In this document: piece after piece, positions 13,535 to 19,790 of the stretch
Position numbering within the stretch: the stretch's first letter is position 1
Layout of the letters: the number at the start of each line of letters is the position of its first letter
Virus record (IMG/VR): IMGVR_UViG_3300043429_000899
Coordinates: 1 to 33,642 of that record
Source of the DNA: a virus
Direction: 5' to 3' (one strand)
DNA length: 33,642 nt
Made by a program: the position numbers and the translations under genes
The notes under the pieces: generated by a model
Database searches by the model: none
The model's input: the letters and a program-made list of their open reading frames with translations, nothing else
Told to the model about the DNA's origin: nothing

Positions 13535-14450
13535 TACTAAGAAAATTCTCGGATATGTACTGGCATTCTTCGCGGTCTGCTTTGTATTCTGGGGAATTGT
13601 GTCGTACAAAAAGGTGCCGGCAGGTAATGTAGGTGTTCATGTTTATCTGTTGGGTGGTGAAAAAGGTGTCGATACGGTTGCCCGAGGCGTTGGTCGCCAT
13701 TTCATCGGTTGGCAACAAGAACTGTATCTGTATCCGACCTTTACACAAAACTACACTTGGACTCGCGAGTGGGTTGATGATAACGGTGACGGAAGACAAG
13801 ACCCGCCGGAAATCGTGGATGAATCACTGTCGTTTCAAGACAAACAAGGTCTAGAAATTTCTGCTGATGTCGGTATCGCATATAATGTGGATCCAAGCAA
13901 AGTGACGGTTTTGTTTCAAAAATACCGAAAAGGTGTTGATGAAATTACCGATACTGTTCTGCGAAATTATGTTCGCGATGCACTGAACACCGAAACATCG
14001 ACCATGACTGTTGAAGAAATCTACGGTGTCGGCAAAGCGGCACTGATGGAACGCGCAACTCAACGAGTGAAGGCACAAGTCGAACCGTTTGGTATTCGAA
14101 TCGAGAAAATCTACTGGATTAATTCGATGCGCTTGCCGAAAGGTGTTCAAGCGGCACTGAACGCGAAGATTGAAGCAACGCAAAAGGCACAACAACGCGA
14201 AAACGAAGTGGCGCAAGCAAAAGCAGAAGCAGACAAAGCGCGAGAAGAAGCGCGAGGTGTTGCCGATGCTCAACTGTTGCGGGCAGAAGCAGAAGCGAAA
14301 TCGATTGCGATTCGTGGTGAAGCACTGCGAAACAATCCGAATCTGGTTGAACTGACTGTTGCAGAAAAGTGGAACGGTAAGTATCCTGATACTTTGATTA
14401 TCGGTGATGGCAAAGGTCAAATCTTGCAAATCCCGATGGGTAATAAGTAA
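13518..14450 (+). CDS. SPFH/band-7 (prohibitin/HflK-like) membrane protein, 310 aa
   Basis: An N-terminal membrane helix (about residues 10-28) is followed by an SPFH domain (KVPAGNVGVHV..., GLEISADVGIAYNVDPSKVTVLFQKY, VRDALNTETSTMTVEEIY, FGIRIEKIYWINSMRLPKGVQAALNAKIEA) and an Ala/Glu/Gln coiled coil (about 215-265). ATG 13518/13521 follow AAAAGGA. SPFH proteins form large membrane rings that organise proteases or protect membranes. An extra DDNGDGRQD segment near residue 90 has the spacing of a calcium-binding loop. Inference: remodels or shields host membrane or FtsH/HflKC activity. Confidence 0.85.
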   Translation: MMEGFNTKKILGYVLAFFAVCFVFWGIVSYKKVPAGNVGVHVYLLGGEKGVDTVARGVGRHFIGWQQELYLYPTFTQNYTWTREWVDDNGDGRQDPPEIVDESLSFQDKQGLEISADVGIAYNVDPSKVTVLFQKYRKGVDEITDTVLRNYVRDALNTETSTMTVEEIYGVGKAALMERATQRVKAQVEPFGIRIEKIYWINSMRLPKGVQAALNAKIEATQKAQQRENEVAQAKAEADKAREEARGVADAQLLRAEAEAKSIAIRGEALRNNPNLVELTVAEKWNGKYPDTLIIGDGKGQILQIPMGNK

Positions 14451-14478
14451 AAAAGTCAAGTAAATAGATGAAATATAA

Positions 14479-14513
14479 GGGTATATAAGTCTCTGATTTA
14501 TATACCCTTTTTA
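14479..14513 (+). terminator. intrinsic terminator after the SPFH gene
   Basis: Stem GGGTATATAA/TTATATACCC (14479-14488 with 14498-14507), 9-base loop, then TTTTTA. Classic rho-independent layout ending the 13063-14450 unit. Confidence 0.85.
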
Positions 14514-14520
14514 TTGTCTG

Positions 14521-14569
14521 TAAGTTATTGATTCCATTGCTTGACCTAGGTCTAGGTATGTGTGATAAT
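14521..14569 (+). promoter_or_regulatory. repeat element + promoter
   Basis: TAAGTTATTGATTCC at 14521 is the fifth copy of the element, here directly after the terminator. TTGACC (14541-14546), 17-base spacer, GATAAT (14564-14569). Drives the gene at 14594. Confidence 0.7.
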
Positions 14570-14593
14570 AATGGTGTAGAAAAGGAGATTTCC

Positions 14594-14737
14594 ATGAACT
14601 ATACTTACTATGTGGTCGAAGATGATGCCGGTCAGTGGCACATCATTCGCGACAATGATTTGGAAATGGGCGCCGCGGTTCTGCACTGCGCTTGTTCGAT
14701 GCGTCAATGTAAGGAATGGATTGCAGAGAACCAATGA
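14594..14737 (+). CDS. small hypothetical protein, 47 aa
   Basis: ATG 14594 after AAAGGAG. Begins MNYTYYVVEDDAGQWHII, a strand pair, then a Cys-containing helix (CACSMRQCKEWIAEN). The three closely spaced Cys could bind metal. TGA overlaps the next ATG. Confidence 0.6.
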   Translation: MNYTYYVVEDDAGQWHIIRDNDLEMGAAVLHCACSMRQCKEWIAENQ

Positions 14738-14910
14738 TTTACGAACCACCTAGTGAAATCCTGATGTTGATTCGTGCGCTTCTGCGATGTGAACAAGGAC
14801 GCGCACTGGAAATAGAAAATTTCATCAAAGTCTGCGGATACAAACGAGAGGCAATGACAGGAAAAGAATTTAGAAATCTGGTTTACCGCATAGACAAAAT
14901 GATGTTATAA
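14734..14910 (+). CDS. small helical protein, 58 aa
   Basis: ATG 14734 overlaps the upstream TGA. Two or three helices (EILMLIRALLRCEQGRALEIENFI, GKEFRNLVYRIDKMML) with a basic linker. Unknown. A possible promoter (TTACCG-N17-TATAAT, 14883-14911) overlaps its last codons. Confidence 0.6.
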   Translation: MIYEPPSEILMLIRALLRCEQGRALEIENFIKVCGYKREAMTGKEFRNLVYRIDKMML

Positions 14911-14911
14911 T
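14883..14911 (+). promoter_or_regulatory. possible promoter with perfect -10
   Basis: TATAAT (14906-14911) with a weak -35 TTACCG (14883-14888) at 17-base spacing, just before the GTAGGAGG site of the gene at 14931. Confidence 0.45.
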
Positions 14912-14930
14912 AGTTTGTAGGAGGTGTAAA

Positions 14931-15140
14931 ATGAGTCGAATGAGTGATTTGAGTATTGAAGTGCAACAGCTTCTGGCGCAAGGTTTGAGTCATGAAGAAA
15001 TCTCGATACAACTGGGTATTCCGGTTGGTTGGGTCGAAGCTGAAGCAGAATATGTTCCCGAAAGTGATTATTACTACGGTGATGATGAACTTGATGCGGG
15101 TATCGGTCTTGCGGATATTTCGGGTGAAAGCGAGTACTAA
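14931..15140 (+). CDS. small protein with helix-turn-helix-like segment, 69 aa
   Basis: ATG 14931 after TAGGAGG. LLAQGLSHEEISIQLGIPVGWVEAEAE (about residues 13-40) has the sequence pattern of a sigma/LuxR-type helix-turn-helix; the C-terminus is strongly acidic (ESDYYYGDDELDAG). A small DNA-binding regulator is plausible. Confidence 0.6.
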   Translation: MSRMSDLSIEVQQLLAQGLSHEEISIQLGIPVGWVEAEAEYVPESDYYYGDDELDAGIGLADISGESEY

Positions 15141-15155
15141 ATCAGGAGATTAAAA

Positions 15156-15353
15156 ATGGAATTTATTGATGTTCGTTGGTTCTGCGGTCACACAAATGTC
15201 GGTATTGTCAAAGTGAATGACAAATACGAAGGTATCAAGTACTACATCGGTGCATTCGAATACGGCAACACTAACGAAGAAGATATTCAAAATCTGATGG
15301 ATTGGGGTACGACCTATCCGAAAGAGGCTGGTGATTGCCTCTTTAGTCTGTAA
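15156..15353 (+). CDS. small hypothetical protein, 65 aa
   Basis: ATG 15156 after AGGAGA. Beta-rich with WFCGHTNVGIVKVND, KYYIGAFEYGNTNEEDIQ and DWGTTYP. It resembles short uncharacterised phage proteins that place G-x-x-x-EEDIQ-x-I/L before a Gly/Pro turn. The last codons form a stem-loop (15321-15344). Confidence 0.6.
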   Translation: MEFIDVRWFCGHTNVGIVKVNDKYEGIKYYIGAFEYGNTNEEDIQNLMDWGTTYPKEAGDCLFSL

Positions 15354-15366
15354 GAACGCATATAAT
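15321..15366 (+). terminator. stem-loop followed by a -10 hexamer
   Basis: AAAGAGGC/GCCTCTTT (15321-15328 with 15337-15344) with an 8-base loop, inside the end of the gene at 15156. TATAAT lies at 15361-15366, and TTGCCT (15335-15340) in the stem is a candidate -35 with a long 20-base gap. Same stem-then-promoter layout as the other cassettes. Confidence 0.5.
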
Positions 15367-15396
15367 TAGCGGTGTCGCGATTTTAAGAGGTGATTT

Positions 15397-15567
15397 ATGG
15401 TGATTATCCAATCCATTCCTATCGTAACCAAGAGTTGCGATGTACCTGATGAACTTGACCGATATCATGTCTGGAAAATCCAGTATGACCGGTTAAGAAA
15501 GAATGCACAGAACTTGGGCGTTGCAGATAGCGTCAAAGAATATTTACAGGAGTTGGAAAATGTCTAG
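15397..15567 (+). CDS. small hypothetical protein, 56 aa
   Basis: ATG 15397 follows AAGAGGTG. Begins MVIIQSIPIVTKSCDVPD and continues as a charged helix (YHVWKIQYDRLRKNAQN). Overlaps the next ATG by 8 bases. No family recognised. Confidence 0.55.
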   Translation: MVIIQSIPIVTKSCDVPDELDRYHVWKIQYDRLRKNAQNLGVADSVKEYLQELENV

Positions 15568-15796
15568 AATAGTTGAAGTCTTATTGGCTTCTCGATATGC
15601 TGAAGTCGAAATCGATTCTCTCAGCACGGATGACCTGATTGAAGAACTGGAACTTCGTGATTGGAAAGTAAGTAAGTACCCCGAAGAAAATGTGCAGGAA
15701 CTGGCCGAAAAAGTTTACTGGCAAATCCGTGACGGTGCTGAAGTGACTCCTGAAATGCGGACTTTGGTCGCACAACTGGCGGATAAAATCCTATGA
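15560..15796 (+). CDS. small hypothetical protein, 78 aa
   Basis: ATG 15560 after CAGGAG, inside the end of the previous gene. Helical and acidic (STDDLIEELELRDWKVSKYPEEN...). The LIEELELRDW pattern recurs in small phage proteins but has no known role. TGA overlaps ATG 15793. Confidence 0.65.
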   Translation: MSRIVEVLLASRYAEVEIDSLSTDDLIEELELRDWKVSKYPEENVQELAEKVYWQIRDGAEVTPEMRTLVAQLADKIL

Positions 15797-16086
15797 GAGC
15801 GTTAGACGACCACATTCAACACATCATGGAGACCTACAATTGGTCTCTCGTACTTTCTGTCATGGAATCATTGGACTGGAAATGGCCTGATGTCGGTGGA
15901 ATTCCTAAAGAACAGGACTTGAAAGACAAGGTGATTAAACTCATGACCGGCGTTTCTGGACTGCATGGTCGCACATTGGGTTCTGGTGGATTCTATGTGA
16001 CCTATTACAAAATCAATGACGACCTTGACAATTTCCGTGTGCATTTTTCTGTTTGCACCCGTGATACCGGAATGAATCTAATCTGA
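15793..16086 (+). CDS. hypothetical protein, 97 aa
   Basis: ATG 15793 overlaps the upstream TGA. Contains WKWPDVGGIPKEQDLKDKV and GRTLGSGGFYVTYY followed by antiparallel strands. This WxW-P...GGF pattern is familiar from uncharacterised T4-like phage proteins. Coupled to both neighbours; function unknown. Confidence 0.65.
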   Translation: MRALDDHIQHIMETYNWSLVLSVMESLDWKWPDVGGIPKEQDLKDKVIKLMTGVSGLHGRTLGSGGFYVTYYKINDDLDNFRVHFSVCTRDTGMNLI

Positions 16087-16442
16087 TGATTGTCTATTGT
16101 CGTGCAACGAACAAAAAGAAAAAACGCAAGGTGAAACCTGTGGCGATTCCGTCCACTGCACCGACAAGTCTTTTCGGCAAACCTGTTCGAAGCGATATCA
16201 AGATTGCAAAATTACAGAAATATCGGGCACCAGACCATTCGCACATTCCTTCTTTGGAAACGAACAGTCAATTCGTGGGTGCGCGGAACAGTATGATGGA
16301 ACCGAGCGTACTGATGAAAGAATCACCAGAGACGCAAAAGGAAATCGTGGCGAAGTCGAAACGCATTTCGATTCCGTTCAACAAGGCGGCGTATCAATAC
16401 ATAGATACACCAGAACAGGCACTTAACATAGGACGCAAATAA
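16086..16442 (+). CDS. hypothetical basic protein, 118 aa
   Basis: ATG 16086 overlaps the upstream TGA (TGATG). Lys-rich start (TNKKKKRKVKP) and a Pro/Ser-rich, probably unstructured body with a short ordered C-terminus (FNKAAYQYIDTPEQALNIGRK). The C-terminal part recurs in phage proteins of unknown role. TAATG overlap with the next gene. Confidence 0.65.
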   Translation: MIVYCRATNKKKKRKVKPVAIPSTAPTSLFGKPVRSDIKIAKLQKYRAPDHSHIPSLETNSQFVGARNSMMEPSVLMKESPETQKEIVAKSKRISIPFNKAAYQYIDTPEQALNIGRK

Positions 16443-16846
16443 TGGAAAATATGGATGGTATTCTGCTGGTTCCACTTATGGAAAAAGACGAAAACGAAAA
16501 AGTATTTGCCAGTGGTATGAGCATTGAAGGTTTCCGTGTCAAAGGTGACCATCACGAATCAATCGAACAATCCGAAGCGGGTTCTAAATATCATGTGGTG
16601 TTCTTTACACCTAAGAACGGCGAACTGGTCGAAACGGATAATTTCGAGGCAATTTTCTCCGACCCGATTACCTATGCGCGAGGTCTTGCCGGATTGAATA
16701 TGTTCGGATTCCTGTTGCGCAAAACGGCAGAAACAGAAAAGTTTCTGGAAAATCACCGCAAAAAGTTTTTGGAATACTTTATCATTAACTACAATGAAAT
16801 GAAGAAAGAAGGACTGCAAGATGCTGGAAAAACTGAAAACAGTTAA
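16442..16846 (+). CDS. hypothetical protein, 134 aa
   Basis: ATG 16442 overlaps the upstream TAA. An alpha/beta N-terminal half with paired strands (KYHVVFFTPKNGELVETDNF) is followed by a helical C-terminus. No catalytic motif visible. Overlaps the next gene by 26 bases. Confidence 0.6.
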   Translation: MENMDGILLVPLMEKDENEKVFASGMSIEGFRVKGDHHESIEQSEAGSKYHVVFFTPKNGELVETDNFEAIFSDPITYARGLAGLNMFGFLLRKTAETEKFLENHRKKFLEYFIINYNEMKKEGLQDAGKTENS

Positions 16847-17078
16847 AGAGTGGCAAGATGCACTGCGCAATCATGTTTTGAATGTGCATTTCACAAAGGC
16901 AGACGGCACCGAGCGTGCGATGATTTGTACGCTGAATCAACAGGAGATTCCTGCTGAATTGATGCCAAGTAAACCTGCAAAAGAGTCGCAAGAACTTGTT
17001 CGCGTATTCGACCTTGAAATGGAAGGTTGGCGCTCGTTCCGAATCGCCTCGGTAACAAATGTTTTTATTTGTGAATAA
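16821..17078 (+). CDS. DUF2693-like small protein, 85 aa
   Basis: The pattern VHFTKADGTERAMICTLN, then LVRVFDLEMEGWRSFRIASV, is that of the small SH3-like phage family DUF2693 (usually 80-100 aa), of unknown function. ATG 16821 has AAGG upstream within the previous gene. It is the last coding gene before the structured RNA region. Confidence 0.75.
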   Translation: MLEKLKTVKEWQDALRNHVLNVHFTKADGTERAMICTLNQQEIPAELMPSKPAKESQELVRVFDLEMEGWRSFRIASVTNVFICE

Positions 17079-17104
17079 TTACTGAATAATTACCGAAATG
17101 CGGG

Positions 17105-17133
17105 TTGACAAGTAGAAAAAAGACCTATATACT
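17105..17133 (+). promoter_or_regulatory. strong consensus promoter of the large RNA region
   Basis: TTGACA (17105-17110), 17 bases, TATACT (17128-17133). Transcription should start near 17140. No ribosome site and gene follow for over 3.5 kb, so the main product must be RNA. Confidence 0.85.
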
Positions 17134-17215
17134 TGTCCACACTGAATGATTGAGAGACCGCTGCTCCCGAAAGGTAGACTCGCAAAGAGTCCAAGGTCAC
17201 CCTTACTGTGAAAGG

Positions 17216-17240
17216 AACCGAAAAGTGCGGTTTTATTTTT
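17216..17240 (+). terminator. possible short-transcript terminator inside the RNA region
   Basis: AACCG/CGGTT (17216-17220 with 17228-17232) with loop AAAAGTG, followed by TTATTTTT. If it works as an attenuator, part of the transcript would be a 90-100 base RNA. Confidence 0.3.
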
Positions 17241-17982
17241 AGAAATGTTTCGATGAAAGTGTCGGTCTCAACACACTCACTACAAATTGGGTGATGTGAG
17301 TGTTAACCCAGTCAAGGCGCGATGAATCACTTTCTTAGAGACCATTGTACACACTTGTTTGTTGGTGTGTGCGATGAACGGTCAACAAACTTTGCATCGG
17401 CTGTGCGGGGGTTTGATGCGAGATTAAATCATTTGTATAAGGTGATTAGCCCGCACCACATTTGCCTCAATAAGAAAAAAGTTGTGATACTATAATCACA
17501 TTACCACTGATGATTCGAAGTTGCTCTTCGATGAAACATTCATTGAATGTATGGTATAGCAACAGGTGAAGCGAAAGATTCATCTGTCAGAAATAAGGTA
17601 CAGTGATGTGCTGAAAGAACAATAGCCACAAAGGTTGTTCACCATGAAAATGGTTTCACTATACAAGCCGACACGCCATGAGGCGATGCTTCAGTTTCAT
17701 GCTTCCATGGAACTAAGTTGAGAACGACTGGTGAATGAAACCTGCACAGAGCCGCTCGGTGAGTGTAGAATCTAACGGGAGTTAGATAGTTCACAATCCA
17801 ACAGTCGCAACGATGGTGAATCGGTAGTGCTTCAAGTTCGAACCTTAGCGGGCAAGGGCGGAAGTGCAACATGAGAGGTTTCGAGAGAAATCGCGAAATG
17901 TGCTTGCGAAAATGTAGTCTTAGCGGACGAAAAGCAAGAGGAAGTCGGGTAGTATTCTGTCACTCAAAAGGTAATGGAACTA

Positions 17983-18099
17983 CGAGCCTGCTCGACTTTA
18001 GTGGCGTAACTTTGTAGCCGAATGGTAAGGCAACTGTATTTGGGACAGTCGATTATTGGTTCAATTCCAATCTAAGAATCTAACGCAAAGTCAGGCTCG
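17983..18099 (+). ncRNA. tRNA-like domain embedded in the large RNA
   Basis: Closing helix CGAGCCTG/CAGGCTCG (17983-17990 with 18092-18099) stacks on ACTTTG/CAAAGT (18009-18014 with 18086-18091). Inside are a 3-bp D-like arm (18017-18019/18029-18031), a 5-bp anticodon-like arm ACTGT/ACAGT with 7-base loop ATTTGGG (18033-18049, reading TTG at positions 34-36), and a perfect T-like arm ATTGG-TTCAATT-CCAAT (18055-18071). Unlike a tRNA, 14 bases separate the T arm from the acceptor strand, and no CCA end follows. Confidence 0.6.
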
Positions 18100-18422
18100 G
18101 TAGTAAGTGAAAATGGCATAATGCTTCACATCTTCGGATGAATGAAGTCACTGCAAAACTCGCAAGGTGAAGTGGTGTTGATGGGAAACTGCAAGTATGG
18201 GGTCGAACCCTTAACTGCTCGCAAGGCAGACTGAATGAGAACCGTTGAATAGCTTACTATGACAGTGGAATCGCCACCACTTTAATCAAGGCTGCCATGT
18301 TGATGAACTAGTCTGCTGTCGAAAGATGGGGATTAGTGGATAAGTCGGGAATACTCTGCAACGAGAAATAATCCGCACGAATGCATTGACACAGAAAGGT
18401 GTAATCTCAACCTTCTATCTCT

Positions 18423-18430
18423 TATAAATA
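18423..18430 (+). promoter_or_regulatory. T4-type late promoter octamer
   Basis: TATAAATA is identical to the T4 late promoter core recognised by gp55. It lies about 60 bases before the first tRNA and could add late transcription of the array. It also falls in the loop of a 7-bp stem (18402-18408/18434-18440). Confidence 0.55.
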
Positions 18431-18446
18431 GTAGAGATTATAAAAC

Positions 18447-18476
18447 AATGTTCTTGGCACTAGACGATGGAACATT
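18447..18476 (+). other. stem-loop upstream of the tRNA array
   Basis: AATGTTC/GAACATT (7 bp) with a 16-base loop, just before the first tRNA. It may mark the 3' end of the large RNA or be a processing site; no strong T run. Confidence 0.45.
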
Positions 18477-18491
18477 ACTTTATAAACTTTC

Positions 18492-18567
18492 GCGGGATTA
18501 ACTCAGTTGGTAGAGTAGAAGTTTTCCAAACTTCCTGTCGCAGGTTCGAATCCTGTATCCCGCTCCA
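18492..18567 (+). tRNA. tRNA-Gly(TCC)
   Basis: Cloverleaf with acceptor GCGGGAT/ATCCCGC, anticodon stem GAAGT/ACTTC with loop TTTCCAA, T arm CAGG-TTCGAAT-CCTG and encoded CCA. Reads GGA. Confidence 0.93.
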
Positions 18568-18573
18568 AATCGC

Positions 18574-18649
18574 GCTGTCTTAGCTCAGTTGGTAGAGCAC
18601 CTGTTTTGTAATCAGGATGTCGTGAGTTCGATTCCCACAGACAGCACCA
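18574..18649 (+). tRNA. tRNA-Thr(TGT)
   Basis: Acceptor GCTGTCT/AGACAGC, anticodon loop TTTGTAA (one T-T mismatch at the top of the stem), standard T arm and encoded CCA. Reads ACA. Confidence 0.92.
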
Positions 18650-18654
18650 AATTT

Positions 18655-18730
18655 GGGTCCTTAGCTCATTTGGGAGAGCAGTAGCTTTGCAAGCTTCAGG
18701 TGGTCGGTTCGAACCCGACAGGATCCACCA
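18655..18730 (+). tRNA. tRNA-Ala(TGC)
   Basis: Acceptor GGGTCCT/AGGATCC with one G-T pair, anticodon loop TTTGCAA, T arm TCGG-TTCGAAC-CCGA, encoded CCA. Reads GCA. Confidence 0.9.
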
Positions 18731-18736
18731 AACAAT

Positions 18737-18819
18737 GCGACTGTGGTGGAATTGGCAGACACTCTGGATTTAGGTTCCAGTGCTTCGGCGTGAGAGTTCG
18801 ACTCTCTCCAGTCGTACCA
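18737..18819 (+). tRNA. tRNA-Leu(TAG)
   Basis: Acceptor GCGACTG/CAGTCGT, anticodon stem CTGGA/TCCAG with loop TTTAGGT, a class II variable arm (TGCTTCGGCGT) and encoded CCA. It is the only Leu tRNA here with a normal long variable arm. Confidence 0.93.
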
Positions 18820-18838
18820 TTATTTGTTATCTGACTAA

Positions 18839-18914
18839 GGGTAGTTAGCTCAATTGGCAGAGTTCTGGTCTCCAAAACCAGCGGTTGTAGGTTCGAGTCC
18901 TACACTGCCCGCCA
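18839..18914 (+). tRNA. tRNA-Trp(CCA)
   Basis: Acceptor GGGTAGT/ACTGCCC, anticodon stem CTGGT/ACCAG with loop CTCCAAA, T arm TGTAG-GTTCGAGTC-CTACA and encoded CCA. Confidence 0.93.
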
Positions 18915-19011
18915 ATAAAAATGCACCGCGGCATTCGCGAGGAGTACACGGCGTGGAGGATGGAGACAAGAACTTCATTTGAAATGGGTGCCTAACAATG
19001 CAAAATTACAA
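18915..19011 (+). other. 97-base inter-tRNA segment with partial RNA structure
   Basis: GC-rich spacer much longer than the usual 6-7 bases. GCACC/GGTGC (18923-18927 with 18987-18991) could close a domain holding the CGCG-GCATT-CGCG hairpin. No tRNA arms and no reading frame. T4 also encodes non-tRNA stable RNAs (species 1 and 2) in its tRNA cluster; this may be an analogue. Confidence 0.4.
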
Positions 19012-19088
19012 CGGGGTGTAGCTCAGTCTGGCAGAGCACTTGCTTTGGGAGCAAGATGTCCTAGGTTCGAATCCTAGTATCCCGACCA
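19012..19088 (+). tRNA. tRNA-Pro(TGG)
   Basis: Acceptor CGGGGTG/TATCCCG (two G-T pairs), anticodon stem CTTGC/GCAAG with loop TTTGGGA, T arm CTAGG-TTCGAAT-CCTAG, encoded CCA. Confidence 0.93.
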
Positions 19089-19187
19089 ATTAAAGAGAGC
19101 AGTAGCCAAGACGCGAATATTGGTGACTTTACTAAACTGCTTTTATTTCGGTAATGCACACGCGATGCGTCAACCGAACAATTTAAT
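19089..19187 (+). other. 99-base inter-tRNA segment with two stem-loops
   Basis: Stem AGCAGT/ACTGCT (19098-19103 with 19136-19141) encloses CCAA/TTGG and is followed by TTTATTT, like an intrinsic terminator. A second stem TTCGGT/ACCGAA (19147-19152 with 19173-19178) follows, and GACGC/GCGTC could join the two loops. Candidate small RNA or array-internal attenuator. Confidence 0.45.
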
Positions 19188-19262
19188 GCAGGTGTAACTC
19201 AGCGGTAGAGTTCTTCGTTGCCAACGAAGATGTCGAGAGTTCGAATCTCTTCACCTGCTCCA
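19188..19262 (+). tRNA. tRNA-Gly(GCC)
   Basis: Acceptor GCAGGTG/CACCTGC, anticodon stem CTTCG/CGAAG with loop TTGCCAA, encoded CCA. Reads GGC/GGT. Confidence 0.93.
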
Positions 19263-19269
19263 AATTTAA

Positions 19270-19344
19270 TGCGCGGTATATCAGTGGCAGATTGTCAGTC
19301 TCATAAGCTGGAGGTCGGTGGTTCGAATCCATCCTGCGCAACCA
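19270..19344 (+). tRNA. tRNA with CAT anticodon (Met; identity uncertain)
   Basis: Acceptor TGCGCGG/CTGCGCA with a weak T1-A72 first pair, loop CTCATAA, stem TCAGT/GCTGG, encoded CCA. The 3' half (GCGCAACCA) resembles initiator tRNA, but the three G-C pairs of initiator anticodon stems are absent. Confidence 0.85.
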
Positions 19345-19394
19345 ATTAAAGTAACATAAACAATTTTTTATTTTCGTTTTTCAACTCAAAGTAT

Positions 19395-19402
19395 TATAAA
19401 TA
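19395..19402 (+). promoter_or_regulatory. T4-type late promoter octamer
   Basis: TATAAATA in an AT-rich gap after the first tRNA block. It would start transcription near 19408, before a terminator at 19565. The interval 19345-19617 has no convincing gene. Confidence 0.55.
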
Positions 19403-19564
19403 AATCTATGAACACCAATTTATTCTCCTGCCAATCACGCAATCACACACGAATCATGAATTCGGTGATGGTCAGCTTTGGCTATAGAATTGATGGCGAG
19501 AAACCACAGGACTATAACGGGGTTTTAAGGTAAGAAAATCTAATACGATTTTTGGCACACTTAG

Positions 19565-19596
19565 AACCCTTGGATTAAATTCAAGGGTTTTTTATT
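19565..19596 (+). terminator. intrinsic terminator of the first tRNA block
   Basis: AACCCTTG/CAAGGGTT (19565-19572 with 19582-19589), 9-base loop, then TTTTTATTT. Ends the block that begins at 17140/18423. Confidence 0.85.
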
Positions 19597-19617
19597 TGGT
19601 AATCGTAAACAAATCGC

Positions 19618-19646
19618 TTGACAGGTAAACATAAAGTGTTTATACT
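19618..19646 (+). promoter_or_regulatory. consensus promoter for the second tRNA block
   Basis: TTGACA (19618-19623), 17 bases, TATACT (19641-19646), 20 bases after the terminator. Same hexamers as the 17105 promoter. Start near 19653. Confidence 0.8.
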
Positions 19647-19652
19647 GTTAAT

Positions 19653-19786
19653 CAATGAATAACGAAGCGCAAACAATGCTTCGTGAACACCGCGGTTGTC
19701 GAATCAGCCGCACCGCTATCCGCAATGGTAGCAATTCCCGCCGAGAGGTGGTATGAGGTTTGCTGTGTTCCTTACAAAAACACAGC
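19653..19786 (+). ncRNA. candidate small structured RNA
   Basis: Starts at the predicted start of the 19618 promoter. Hairpins: GAAGC/GCTTC; GCGG/CCGC (19692-19695 with 19708-19711); GCTATC/GGTAGC (19715-19720 with 19727-19732); and an 8-bp GCTGTGTT/AACACAGC (19762-19769 with 19779-19786) at the end. No reading frame with a ribosome site. Confidence 0.45.
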
Positions 19787-19790
19787 ACTT

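Larger units (their letters stand above)
17140..18480 (+). ncRNA. giant structured non-coding RNA region (GOLLD/ROOL-style)
   Basis: A 1.3-kb stretch has no credible reading frame but dense helices. Examples: a pseudoknot of 17273-17280/17296-17303 with 17288-17292/17306-17310; a 12-bp hairpin 17343-17354/17365-17376; a second pseudoknot of 17392-17398/17415-17421 with 17403-17409/17450-17456; a three-way junction closed by 17602-17606/17656-17660 and holding a GAAA-capped hairpin (17641-17654); a GGGA-capped 7-bp hairpin (17770-17787); a UUCG-capped hairpin (18124-18147); long-range helices 18101-18107/18253-18259 and 18168-18177/18275-18284 that cross. CGATGAA recurs at 17251, 17320, 17372 and 17529. 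Giant phage RNAs such as GOLLD and ROOL lie beside tRNA genes, as here; I cannot match their consensus by eye. It could also be several shorter RNAs; boundaries are approximate. Confidence 0.7.

Noticed and set aside
17483-17500. TATAAT as an internal promoter -10
   Set aside because: It forms most of the loop and arm of the hairpin TGTGAT-ACTATA-ATCACA, and no -35 lies at suitable distance.
17639-17872. Minus-strand 77-aa frame inside the structured RNA region
   Set aside because: No ribosome site, unusual composition, and it overlaps strongly paired RNA; chance frame.
17140-18480. tmRNA interpretation of the large RNA
   Set aside because: No tag reading frame ending in a hydrophobic degradation tag was found and the tRNA-like part lacks a CCA end and Ala acceptor features.
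17140-18480. Group I or II intron interpretation
   Set aside because: No interrupted gene or tRNA is restored by removing it and no intron-encoded nuclease or reverse transcriptase is present.
19408-19533. A 41-aa + strand frame after TATAAATA
   Set aside because: No ribosome site, and the promoter octamer would start transcription at or after its ATG; not accepted as a gene.
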